Positions 21,504-27,733 of a DNA stretch of 27,733 nt are shown here, in pieces. This stretch comes from a virus. Under the pieces are notes generated by a model. The model made no database searches and was not told the DNA's origin. It saw only the letters and a list, made by a program, of their open reading frames with translations. The stretch covers positions 1 through 27,733 of the IMG/VR virus record IMGVR_UViG_3300035187_002298. One strand, written 5' to 3'. How positions within the stretch are numbered: position 1 is the first letter of the stretch; every line of letters begins with the position of its first letter. The translations under genes were made by a program, and so were the position numbers.

Positions 21504-21938
21504 ATGCCAACAGAATTAATATCTTTGCTAGGTGGAGGAGTGACGGGATTTTTGTTTCGTTATTGGGCACAAAGAGCCCAAGATCAAAAAGACATGTTTA
21601 AGATCGCAATTGAGGCCAATAAACAAACCACAGACAATCAAGACAAGGCTGCTCAAAGAGTTCCAATTGATCTTGGAAAGGGAGTAAGACAACTGATTGT
21701 ATTGGCCTGTCTATTTGCCGTAGTTGCGGCTCCATTTGTCTTACCATTTTTTGGAATTTCAACCTTTGCCGAGTTTACTCAAAAACAACCTGAAAGTTTC
21801 TTTGGATTGGTTCCAGAAACAACACGCAAATACTTTGTAGAAATTCCTGGATACTTGTTTGCTGAAGAAAATCGCCAAGTTCTTTTGGCTGTGGTTGGAT
21901 TCTACTTTGGCACAGCCGCAGGAGGAAATAAATCATGA
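21504..21938 (+). CDS. Holin-like membrane protein (144 aa)
   Basis: Three hydrophobic stretches can be seen: an N-terminal amphipathic one (5-22, LISLLGGGVTGFLFRYWA), a long strong one (63-86, LIVLACLFAVVAAPFVLPFF), and a short C-terminal one ending VLLAVVGFYFGTAAGG (126-141). A charged helix rich in Gln, Lys and Asp separates the first two. The layout and the C-terminal FYFG phrase resemble the 3-TM phage holins. Position between a late promoter and a lipoprotein gene fits a lysis cassette. The start is 6 nt after the previous stop, and its TGA overlaps the next ATG (ATGA). Identification as holin is probable, not certain. Confidence 0.65.
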   Translation: MPTELISLLGGGVTGFLFRYWAQRAQDQKDMFKIAIEANKQTTDNQDKAAQRVPIDLGKGVRQLIVLACLFAVVAAPFVLPFFGISTFAEFTQKQPESFFGLVPETTRKYFVEIPGYLFAEENRQVLLAVVGFYFGTAAGGNKS

Positions 21939-22201
21939 AATATTTGATTCCAATGGTTCTATTTCTAGTATCGTGCACATCTCCTCAGATTATTTCTCCG
22001 TTAGACAAACAGGGAAACCAAATTCACAGCGTTCTCAAAGAACCATTCTTTGGATCTCCCAACCAAGCCTCCGAATGGAGTTTTTGGTATGTGGTTATCT
22101 TGGCTGTTGTGATATGGTTTGCTTGGAAAGAATTTAAATCAATTAAATTTCCAAAGAAATCATCTGACACCAGTACTACCGAACCCACCGATTCTGTCTG
22201 A
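21935..22201 (+). CDS. Small lipoprotein with C-terminal membrane segment, possible u-spanin
   Basis: MKYLIPMVLFLVSC is a lipoprotein signal with lipobox L-V-S-C at 11-14, so C14 would be acylated. About 35 periplasmic residues follow. A strong hydrophobic segment (WYVVILAVVIWFAW, 51-64) is next, then a basic cytoplasmic tail (KEFKSIKFPKK). An outer-membrane lipid anchor plus an inner-membrane segment is the topology of unimolecular spanins such as T1 gp11, which fuse the two membranes at lysis. The ectodomain is short for that job, so it may be a different kind of late lipoprotein. It is coupled to the holin-like gene and overlaps the dUTPase gene convergently by 42 bp. Confidence 0.75.
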   Translation: MKYLIPMVLFLVSCTSPQIISPLDKQGNQIHSVLKEPFFGSPNQASEWSFWYVVILAVVIWFAWKEFKSIKFPKKSSDTSTTEPTDSV

Positions 22202-22681
22202 CTTTAGAGTCGGACGAAATTGAATTTCAGCAAGTAAAGGCTGCTCATAAGCAACTAGTTCTGCCTGTGCTACACGGTCCTTATTATAAATTTTGATGGA
22301 ATCCTTGCTATTGGTATTCATCATAATAAGTTTTGTCTCATAGGTGTAATCCTCGTCAACCACGCCTTCGCAATTTGTCAGCGTAAGACCGTATTTAAGG
22401 GCCATCCCTGACCGGGGGTGTAGACGGAGGGAATATCCATCGGGCAGCTTAAAAGTCAAGCCTGTGCGAATTAGAGCCCTTTCTCCGGGCATCAGGCAGA
22501 CATAGGAGTCTTCCTTCTCAGAGTCATATATTGGGGAGACATCCATGCATTCCTTGCCAGAGTAAACTTTGACCTTTTCATTCTTTGGAATGTATGCGGC
22601 AAGGTCAAAGCATGCTGCCATCTTGGTTTGAAAATTTGGATCTGGGATGTAAGGATTATCTTTAAAATATTCTAAAAGCAT
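22160..22681 (-). CDS. dut: dUTPase (trimeric type)
   Basis: All five dUTPase motifs are present in order: I AACFDLAAY (23-30), II PRSGMALKYG (89-98), III GVVDEDYTYETKL (106-118), IV KDRVAQAEL (134-142), V GGFGSTG (165-171). It hydrolyses dUTP to dUMP, keeping uracil out of phage DNA and supplying the ThyX substrate. Motif I has ACFDL instead of the usual AGxDL. The segment between motifs I and II is extended by an acidic loop (SPIYDSEKEDSYVC). It has its own strong sigma70-like promoter and appears to be a single-gene early unit. Confidence 0.95.
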   Translation of the reverse strand: MLLEYFKDNPYIPDPNFQTKMAACFDLAAYIPKNEKVKVYSGKECMDVSPIYDSEKEDSYVCLMPGERALIRTGLTFKLPDGYSLRLHPRSGMALKYGLTLTNCEGVVDEDYTYETKLIMMNTNSKDSIKIYNKDRVAQAELVAYEQPLLAEIQFRPTLKSDRIGGFGSTGVR

Positions 22682-22687
22682 ATAAGT

Positions 22688-22715
22688 ATTATATCATATA
22701 ATATTCATATGTCAA
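22688..22715 (-). promoter_or_regulatory. Consensus early promoter TTGACA-16-TATAAT for dUTPase
   Basis: On the minus strand both hexamers are perfect, the spacer is 16 bp, and TGA precedes the -10 (extended -10). TATAAT is followed by ACTTAT and then the ATG at 22681. The predicted transcription start falls on or next to the A of the start codon, and no ribosome-binding site can fit. Confidence 0.88.
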
Positions 22716-22730
22716 TTAAAAATATAGATT

Positions 22731-23033
22731 TTAAACGTCTGTCGATCCAACAAACTCACCATTCGGAATGGATTTTGTAAAGGTATATGCAGATTTTACC
22801 TGATTCATTCCCTCAGCATCAATGACATCTGGTGCAAACCACACATCAAAATCAAACACATTGATGGTTCTTTCATCAAGAGGAATCTTATTGTCTATTC
22901 TTGCTTGTTCAGAAACATATCCATCCAAAATAACTGTACCTGTCTTGGCGGTATGATTCAGATTCAGAGTACGAATCTTCCAATATTGCGAATAGGTTCC
23001 TGTAGGATGTTGAATAATTTGTTGTAGTGCCAT
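22731..23033 (-). CDS. Hypothetical tail-module protein (100 aa)
   Basis: The protein begins MALQQIIQHPTGTYSQYWKI and is beta-rich, with VILDGYVSEQARIDNKIPLDERT in the middle and a helical end. I associate this type of protein with the tail-fibre region of T4-like phages of aquatic bacteria, without known function. The ATG at 23033 overlaps the upstream stop by one base (TAATG); a much longer in-frame reading upstream is a shadow of the neighbouring gene. It is likely to be a virion or fibre-associated protein expressed with the two genes before it. Confidence 0.8.
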   Translation of the reverse strand: MALQQIIQHPTGTYSQYWKIRTLNLNHTAKTGTVILDGYVSEQARIDNKIPLDERTINVFDFDVWFAPDVIDAEGMNQVKSAYTFTKSIPNGEFVGSTDV

Positions 23034-23356
23034 TAGGTTGACTCCAATACCGATACGATGATGTCCAATCCTGCGGTTGTGCCCTGTGTAGCCCTCAAAC
23101 TGTCTCCGGTTGTGAGAGGAATGGGAGTGTCCAATGCCTGATAGGTGGACTGAATGGGAACAGCAGCACCACGGACAATAAAATATCCCGTTGCGCCCTT
23201 GAAGAGTTGCACGGACACGGAGTTTGCTACAGTTGTATTGCTGTTGGCAATGTGAATGCCGTTCACGATTGCGGTTCCTGTGATTCCCGCATAGATCGTA
23301 GTGGCTGCTGTTGAGCCTGTGATGGATGTGGCGTAGTTTGTGTAGATGTCTGGCAT
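23033..23356 (-). CDS. Beta-rich tail-module protein (107 aa)
   Basis: A Thr, Ala and Gly-rich sequence of short beta strands (SITGSTAATTIYAGITGTAIVN, shortened here as TAATTIYAGITGTAIV; VSVQLFKGATGYFIV; LDIIVSVLES). This fits a small beta-sandwich such as a fibre cap or decoration protein. No family is recognised. A late box CATAAATA lies 18 bp upstream of the ATG with an AGAAGAAA stretch between, so this gene has a more conventional leader than the other late genes. Its stop is coupled to the next start (TAATG). Confidence 0.8.
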   Translation of the reverse strand: MPDIYTNYATSITGSTAATTIYAGITGTAIVNGIHIANSNTTVANSVSVQLFKGATGYFIVRGAAVPIQSTYQALDTPIPLTTGDSLRATQGTTAGLDIIVSVLEST

Positions 23357-23374
23357 ACGATGTTTCTTCTATGG

Positions 23375-23382
23375 TATTTATG
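23375..23382 (-). promoter_or_regulatory. Late promoter CATAAATA for the 107-aa/100-aa tail pair
   Basis: The box (7 of 8 match) starts 1 bp after the stop codon of the LamG-like gene. It lies 18 bp before the ATG, leaving room for the AGAAGAAA purine stretch as a weak ribosome site. Confidence 0.55.
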
Positions 23383-23383
23383 C

Positions 23384-24253
23384 TTATGGTGCTGCGTTTT
23401 TGTACGGGTGATCTGATGGAAGATTTGCGGATAGTCCCCATTTCCATGCAAGATAGCCTTCAATGAGTTGTCTGTTGGTGTCTGTGACTGCGGAATACAA
23501 AACAATTATTTCTTTCACACTAATTGCAGAGTAATAATTTCCAACCAATGCTCCCCGAAGAGAACCAACGCTGAAACCGTTAATCGATGCGACTAAACTG
23601 CCGCTTGTAGAATGTACTGTTGGGGTGACACCATCACGGGATAAACGAACATTGCTTGATGCGCCAAGTGCGGTGTTCCATGCAGAGAAAATGTGATAAC
23701 CACCACCAATATCCCAACTGTGTGTTGAAGTCCCAACATCTGCTCCCCAACCTGCAAACCCTACCGTTGTTTGATTAGCACCTCTATAAAATGTTCTGAT
23801 TCTCCCTGTCGCTCCTGTTTCACCGATTCCCATAACAACATCTTCGGTTCCACCACCACTATTCATTTTCATTACAGTAATTATAGTTACTGAAACCAAA
23901 TCGGCTGCTCCCACAGAAGCGTTGCTAAGAATATCATTAGTTCCATCAAATACAATTTCTGAATTTACACTACTGTATGTGGGTTGGTTTGCTGTTGTAA
24001 CCTGTGATATATTTCTAGCATTTCCACTCTTGTCGTTCCATTGAGATACGGTGCTACCATTAAGAGTTATAGTAGATGCATCGGCTGCATCAAACCAAAG
24101 GTCTGTCGTAATTTGTGATGGTGTCCAAGGATTGCTATTAAACTGCCCCAAATCCCTCTCAATGTAGTGCTTCAGAGCAGGAATGGTTCCTGCTTTGGTG
24201 CGGCGTTGATCTGTGTTGCCACAGTATCCTGAATTGAGTCGCCATCTTCTCAT
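23384..24253 (-). CDS. Tail protein with LamG/concanavalin A-like domain (289 aa)
   Basis: The N-terminal 40 residues ([19 protein letters not shown], then [16 protein letters not shown]) form a short virion-attachment motif I recall from T4-like tail proteins. Residues about 50-289 form a lectin-like beta-sandwich: [40 protein letters not shown], and the closing YLAWKWGL and LPSDHPY. Such domains usually bind polysaccharide, so a receptor-binding role is likely. The ATG at 24253 makes an ATGA overlap with the fibre gene upstream and is preferred to one at 24265. Confidence 0.85.
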   Translation of the reverse strand: MRRWRLNSGYCGNTDQRRTKAGTIPALKHYIERDLGQFNSNPWTPSQITTDLWFDAADASTITLNGSTVSQWNDKSGNARNISQVTTANQPTYSSVNSEIVFDGTNDILSNASVGAADLVSVTIITVMKMNSGGGTEDVVMGIGETGATGRIRTFYRGANQTTVGFAGWGADVGTSTHSWDIGGGYHIFSAWNTALGASSNVRLSRDGVTPTVHSTSGSLVASINGFSVGSLRGALVGNYYSAISVKEIIVLYSAVTDTNRQLIEGYLAWKWGLSANLPSDHPYKNAAP

Positions 24254-27075
24254 GATAAGAACCACCCTCTTTTGAAGTCCGTGATGTATTGAACAGCACC
24301 TGTTAAACCATTTAAAGTAGAAACATATTGTGTTATTCCACTACCGCTTGGAGTAGTCCAACTCAAAATTCCTGAACCGTTTGTAGTCAGGACTTGGTTT
24401 GAAGATCCATCAGCCGAAGGCAAAGTCCAAAGAGTATTAGCACCAAGAGCCGTTGCTCCTCTGAATGCAACATAGTTTGATGCATCTGCATCATAAAATA
24501 CCAGATATCCACTATTTTTTACATTCAGGGCTCCTAAAGCGTTAATATCGGTAGCGAAGAATTCAATCTTACTTGCGGCATCGTCTATTGTAATTAATGT
24601 TCCGTTTTGCGAACCATTAGTATCACCAATATAAATTGCCTGATTTGTTCCATCATAGTACGGAGAGACAATGTATAGTGGTAATTCACCGTCATACCCT
24701 CCCAAAGTATTTGCATAGATTGCAGTAGTTGCGTATAAAGTTGCAGCCTCTACATATCCCGTGGTTGAAAACAATGCACCTGTTGATGCATTGTATACCC
24801 ATCTTGGGACGGATGTGTCTACGAATATTCCTGTGTTTCCAGGACCACTGGCAAGTGCAAAATAGTAAGATGCTGATGCCGCTTCTGCAATTTGAACTCT
24901 AGAAGCACTTCCGGCAGTCAAACCGTTTGCGTTTCCAACTAGATTGGTTGCTGCACCAGAGAACCCAACAGTAGAGGATACAAGACCTGTGAAGTTTGCA
25001 GTTGTTCCCTGCAAAGTTCCTGAAAGAGTAACACCACCAGCAGCACTAATACCTGCATTAAAGGTATTGAGTGCGGTGAAGGTTTGATTACCAGAAAGAC
25101 CTGCTAAAGTTGTAGTATAATTAGGAAGAGTAACTGTAGTATTAGTAAATGTCTGATTAAACTGTAATGTTTGAGGAGAATTAATTGAATCACTAACTAC
25201 AATACCCGTACCAGGAGTAAGAATAAAGGCGGTATTACTACCAATTATTTCAAGAAATGCACCTGGTGCATCTATGGTTTGAGCAGAACTAAAATTATTA
25301 TCTACATTTGTTCTTGCAACATTCGCAACGGCACCAGTACCACCATTAATACTCAACACTCCAGTATTACTGAAGGTCATAGTCTGACCAGATACACTCA
25401 GACCAATTCCATTGCCATTGGTGATTCCAACAGTACCAGTAAGACCACGAATAGATGCTACACCTGTGACTGCACCTGTGATTCCGTTGAAACTGTTAAC
25501 AATATTTGGTGCAGAGATGTTGCCGCTAAAGGTTGCTCCAGAAGCACTAATTCCCGCAGTAAATCTTGTGAGTGCGGTGAAAGTTCCTCCTGCTGAACTA
25601 ATACCTGAATTGAATCTTGTGAGTGCGCTGAAGGTTCCTCCTGCTGCACTGATTCCTGAAGTAAAGTTTGTTAAAGTACTAAAAGTATTTGTACCTGTGA
25701 AGGTTTGAGTTCCTGCAAGTCCTGCAAGAGTTGTGGTATAATTCGGAAATGTTATTGTTGAATTTGCATCAGCAGATTGCCACAACTGTGAAAATGTACT
25801 AGAATCATAATAATGAAGTATTGAAGTAGGCTGTAAAGACGTAGAATTTGCAGTTATTGTACTTACTGTAGTTTGTGATGCACTAAAATTATTATCTACA
25901 TTTGTACGAGCAACATTTGTAATAGCCCCAGTGCTACCGTCAATACTCAGTACCCCAGTATTCGAAACAGTCAGAGTGTTTCCAGAAACTGATAGACCTA
26001 TTCCAGAGCCATTAGTTAAGCCTACTGGTCCAGTGAGGCCACGAATTGAAATTACATAATCGCCTACAGGTCCTGTTGCTCCAGTGGCTCCAGTGTTTCC
26101 CTGAGGACCAGTTGGACCAGTAGCACCTGTAGCACCAGTGTTTCCTTGTGGACCAGTTGGACCAGTAGCACCTGTAGCACCAGTGTTTCCTTGTGGACCA
26201 GTTGGACCTGCGGGACCCGTGGGACCAAGCTGAGTATACATAACCTGATTTGCTGAAAGAATTACAGAAGGAATTGCCGGTCTAGTTGGGTTTGTTCCTG
26301 CTGGATCTGCGATAAATTCTAAACGAGTATCAGATGTTCTCCACATCAATTCAACATAATCATTCGCATTAAGATTCAACATATAGTTCCACGCAGCAAC
26401 TGTTTTGGCTGCGGCTGCGCCGCCGGAAACAGTTACGATAGTGTTGCTATCTGGAATATCTGATCCATTCTTGCGGAACCATATATCAATAGTGTCTGTA
26501 CCGGATCCAGAAACTCTGTCCGCCTGTGCTGAAAACTCAATATTATATACACCGGAATTACTGAATGTAATTCTTGAATTGGAAACAATACTTACACCAT
26601 TAGAATTTGGATCTGTATTATTGTAAGTAATTGCATAAGCAAGTGTTGTACCTGCTGCTGCTTGGTCTTGAGTTGACCAGAAACTACCCCAGTATCCTAA
26701 AGCTCCACCTGCTCCAGTGGCACCATTTGCGCCTGTGGCACCAGTAGCACCAGTGGCACCAGTGGCACCAGTAGCACCAGTGGCACCAGTGGCACCAGTA
26801 GCACCAGTGGCACCAGTGGCACCAGTGGCACCACCACCTCCACCACCTCCACCAGTATAGGCAATTGTTAGAGTATTACCTGTTGGGGTTACAGATATAG
26901 AAGATCCTGCAGCAATATTAATGGACCCACAAAGACCATTTAATTTTGAAACATATTGCGTTAATCCACCTGCAGGACTATAAACATCCCATGCAGTGCC
27001 ATTCCATTGCCATGAACGACCACCAAATGTGTAAATTTCATTAAGTGCTGGTGATGTAGGAAAATCTAGTGCCAT
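24250..27075 (-). CDS. Large tail fibre protein with collagen-like repeats (941 aa)
   Basis: The N-terminus [20 protein letters not shown], then [13 protein letters not shown], is a common virion-attachment start. It is followed by [12 protein letters not shown], a Gly run and a collagen-like G-A-T array (about residues 81-115). A beta-sandwich with TNF/C1q character follows ([14 protein letters not shown] ... [14 protein letters not shown]). A second collagen array of G-P-T/G-P-Q/G-A-T triplets comes next, then long beta-rich repeats including two copies of a 60-residue unit (SIRGLTG...[12 protein letters not shown]). The protein should be a long trimeric fibre. The C-terminus (DFKRGWFLS) is coupled to the LamG-like gene. 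It has a late promoter with a 2-nt predicted leader. Confidence 0.9.
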   Translation of the reverse strand: MALDFPTSPALNEIYTFGGRSWQWNGTAWDVYSPAGGLTQYVSKLNGLCGSINIAAGSSISVTPTGNTLTIAYTGGGGGGGGATGATGATGATGATGATGATGATGATGATGATGANGATGAGGALGYWGSFWSTQDQAAAGTTLAYAITYNNTDPNSNGVSIVSNSRITFSNSGVYNIEFSAQADRVSGSGTDTIDIWFRKNGSDIPDSNTIVTVSGGAAAAKTVAAWNYMLNLNANDYVELMWRTSDTRLEFIADPAGTNPTRPAIPSVILSANQVMYTQLGPTGPAGPTGPQGNTGATGATGPTGPQGNTGATGATGPTGPQGNTGATGATGPVGDYVISIRGLTGPVGLTNGSGIGLSVSGNTLTVSNTGVLSIDGSTGAITNVARTNVDNNFSASQTTVSTITANSTSLQPTSILHYYDSSTFSQLWQSADANSTITFPNYTTTLAGLAGTQTFTGTNTFSTLTNFTSGISAAGGTFSALTRFNSGISSAGGTFTALTRFTAGISASGATFSGNISAPNIVNSFNGITGAVTGVASIRGLTGTVGITNGNGIGLSVSGQTMTFSNTGVLSINGGTGAVANVARTNVDNNFSSAQTIDAPGAFLEIIGSNTAFILTPGTGIVVSDSINSPQTLQFNQTFTNTTVTLPNYTTTLAGLSGNQTFTALNTFNAGISAAGGVTLSGTLQGTTANFTGLVSSTVGFSGAATNLVGNANGLTAGSASRVQIAEAASASYYFALASGPGNTGIFVDTSVPRWVYNASTGALFSTTGYVEAATLYATTAIYANTLGGYDGELPLYIVSPYYDGTNQAIYIGDTNGSQNGTLITIDDAASKIEFFATDINALGALNVKNSGYLVFYDADASNYVAFRGATALGANTLWTLPSADGSSNQVLTTNGSGILSWTTPSGSGITQYVSTLNGLTGAVQYITDFKRGWFLS
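26045..26235. repeat. Collagen-like repeat II, with exact 45-bp direct repeats
   Basis: Bases 26105-26149 and 26150-26194 are identical 45-mers, flanked by partial copies. Read on the minus strand they encode 15-residue blocks of Gly-x-y triplets ([15 protein letters not shown]). Exact identity points to recent duplication and possible length variation. Confidence 0.9.
26711..26832. repeat. Collagen-like repeat I, 9-bp GAT array
   Basis: The unit ACCAGTGGC/ACCAGTAGC (plus strand) is repeated about 13 times and encodes Gly-Ala-Thr triplets on the minus strand. A run of GGT codons follows (eight Gly). Near-identical units suggest replication slippage. Confidence 0.9.
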
Positions 27076-27082
27076 GTCTTAA

Positions 27083-27090
27083 TATTTATG
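27083..27090 (-). promoter_or_regulatory. Late promoter CATAAATA for the tail fibre gene
   Basis: The box is followed by TTAAGAC and the ATG at 27075, predicting a 2-nt leader. No ribosome-binding site is present in the short space. The box and the following ten bases are the same as at 20876 except for the first base. Confidence 0.7.
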
Positions 27091-27103
27091 TTATAATGCA
27101 TAC

Positions 27104-27733
27104 TTACCAGAACTTTAAGGTTCTCCACATTTCCTGACCAGTATGACGCATGACGTACAGATATGTTAAACCATCAACAGTTTTTACAATTTCAAATTTA
27201 TTGCTGAGGGTTGCTGTGCTATGAGCATATGGAATAGATGTTGCTGTTTCTACTTGGAACTTAGAAAGGTCTAGTTGATAAATACGGTTTGTAGCGTCTT
27301 TGGTAAAGTAATAAGAATTAACTCCGTCATATGCATACATGGAACCCGTAGTCAAAGTAGTTGTAATTGGTGTAATGAATGGCGTGAGTTCCCAAGTTGA
27401 TGTCGGGATGTCAAATATATCAAAAATATTTGAACCACCGCCACGGGGAGAAATCAACCATCTTCCTTTCTTTTCTACATCGGAAACACCATACAGCCAT
27501 TTTATATCAATACCTGTGCTTCTTGCTGGAATTTCATAAATTGCATAGAATGTATCTGTGGCATTGGAAGTTAATGCAGGTATTGTAATTACTGTTGCAG
27601 TATTTGACGTTACTGAAACTTCTACGGTTGCTGTACCAGCAGAAGAAGAAGCGGTTCCAGCAATATAACGAATTCTTTTTCCTGCCAGATAGTTTGTTGG
27701 GAAATTTTTATTTGCATCAGTAACAGTTGTTGT
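27104..27733 (-). CDS. Partial virion/tail protein, 5' end beyond the right edge
   Basis: The frame is open from the right edge to the stop at 27104 (at least 209 codons). It includes KWLYGVSDVEKKGRWLISPR, GGGSNIFDIFDI, YAYDGVNSYYFTKD and TYLYVMRHTGQEMWRTLKFW. The Y-D-G and T-K-D phrases look like propeller or kelch-like blades. I recall this C-terminal pattern from tail proteins of T4-like marine phages, where it has no firm function. There is no credible start within the window; the true start lies upstream of 27733. It is followed by the late promoter of the fibre gene. Confidence 0.85.
   Translation of the reverse strand, partial: TTTVTDANKNFPTNYLAGKRIRYIAGTASSSAGTATVEVSVTSNTATVITIPALTSNATDTFYAIYEIPARSTGIDIKWLYGVSDVEKKGRWLISPRGGGSNIFDIFDIPTSTWELTPFITPITTTLTTGSMYAYDGVNSYYFTKDATNRIYQLDLSKFQVETATSIPYAHSTATLSNKFEIVKTVDGLTYLYVMRHTGQEMWRTLKFW

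Noticed and set aside
22731-23447. A 238-codon minus-strand open frame covering the tail-module genes
   Set aside because: Its first 138 codons (His/Arg/Ser-rich, low complexity) shadow the 107-aa gene; only the final 100 codons from the ATG at 23033 look like a real protein.
26045-26832. Regular short repeats that could be mistaken for a CRISPR array
   Set aside because: The units are 9 and 45 bp, contiguous, without unique spacers, and in frame with Gly-x-y codons of a fibre gene.
1-27733. Reverse transcriptase, diversity-generating retroelement, retron, integrase or transposase
   Set aside because: None of their signature motifs was found in any credible reading frame; the window looks like a lytic phage core with cargo genes.

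Overview
The window looks like part of the genome of a large T4-like myovirus (a tailed dsDNA phage). The evidence is a leftward block of T4-type replication genes: family B DNA polymerase, UvsX recombinase, DnaB/gp41-type helicase and gp61-type primase. It also carries phage nucleotide-metabolism genes, T4-style late promoter boxes (NATAAATA), a phage tRNA-Asn, and tail genes with collagen-like and LamG-like repeats. Gene content (class II ribonucleotide reductase, ThyX, MGME1-like nuclease, characteristic tail proteins) recalls the T4-like phages of aquatic bacteria. The host cannot be named. TTGACA/TATAAT-like early promoters, a lipobox lipoprotein and a holin-like gene point to a Gram-negative host with a conventional sigma70.

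Layout. 1-7.2 kb (minus): virion or accessory genes of very low GC. Several encode proteins whose short N-terminus ends in the T4 prohead-protease motif (L/I)-x-E, among them an 807-aa protein with a C-terminal HNH-like domain and a 454-aa protein with a long proline-rich repeat. A PD-(D/E)XK exonuclease and a NUMOD-like DNA-binding protein lie between them. 7.2-8.9 kb (plus): HNH endonuclease, FmdB-type zinc ribbon, a strong terminator and two unknown genes. 8.8-10.4 kb (minus): RuvC-like resolvase, a candidate structured RNA with its own late promoter, and another candidate capsid-targeted protein. 10.45-20.8 kb (minus): tRNA-Asn, class II RNR, ThyX, primase, helicase, UvsX, several small genes, DNA polymerase and a DUF1599-like protein. 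20.9-22.2 kb (plus): a late cassette with a membrane-anchored GAF-like protein, a holin-like protein and a short lipoprotein with a C-terminal membrane segment. 22.2-22.7 kb (minus): dUTPase. 22.7-27.7 kb (minus): tail or receptor-binding genes, the last cut by the right edge.

How the genes work together. The central block makes and processes phage DNA. RNR, dUTPase and ThyX supply dNTPs including dTTP. Polymerase, primase, helicase, UvsX, the RecB-like nuclease and the RuvC-like resolvase copy and recombine the DNA. Four leftward units have extended -10 promoters (TGA-TATAAT-like); three of these have a -35 box exactly 16 bp upstream. Structural, cargo and lysis genes are preceded by NATAAATA late boxes. 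In both classes the inferred transcription start usually lies 0-5 nt from the start codon, so much of the region may be expressed from leaderless mRNAs.

The observations most worth following are the roughly 87-nt pseudoknot-capable RNA at 9401-9487, the set of proteins with capsid-targeting-like N-termini (two share a glycine/alanine-rich module), and the leaderless promoter architecture. No stretch longer than 300 bases lacks a gene. The largest gap is 9386-9539, which holds the RNA, a late promoter and a terminator-like hairpin.
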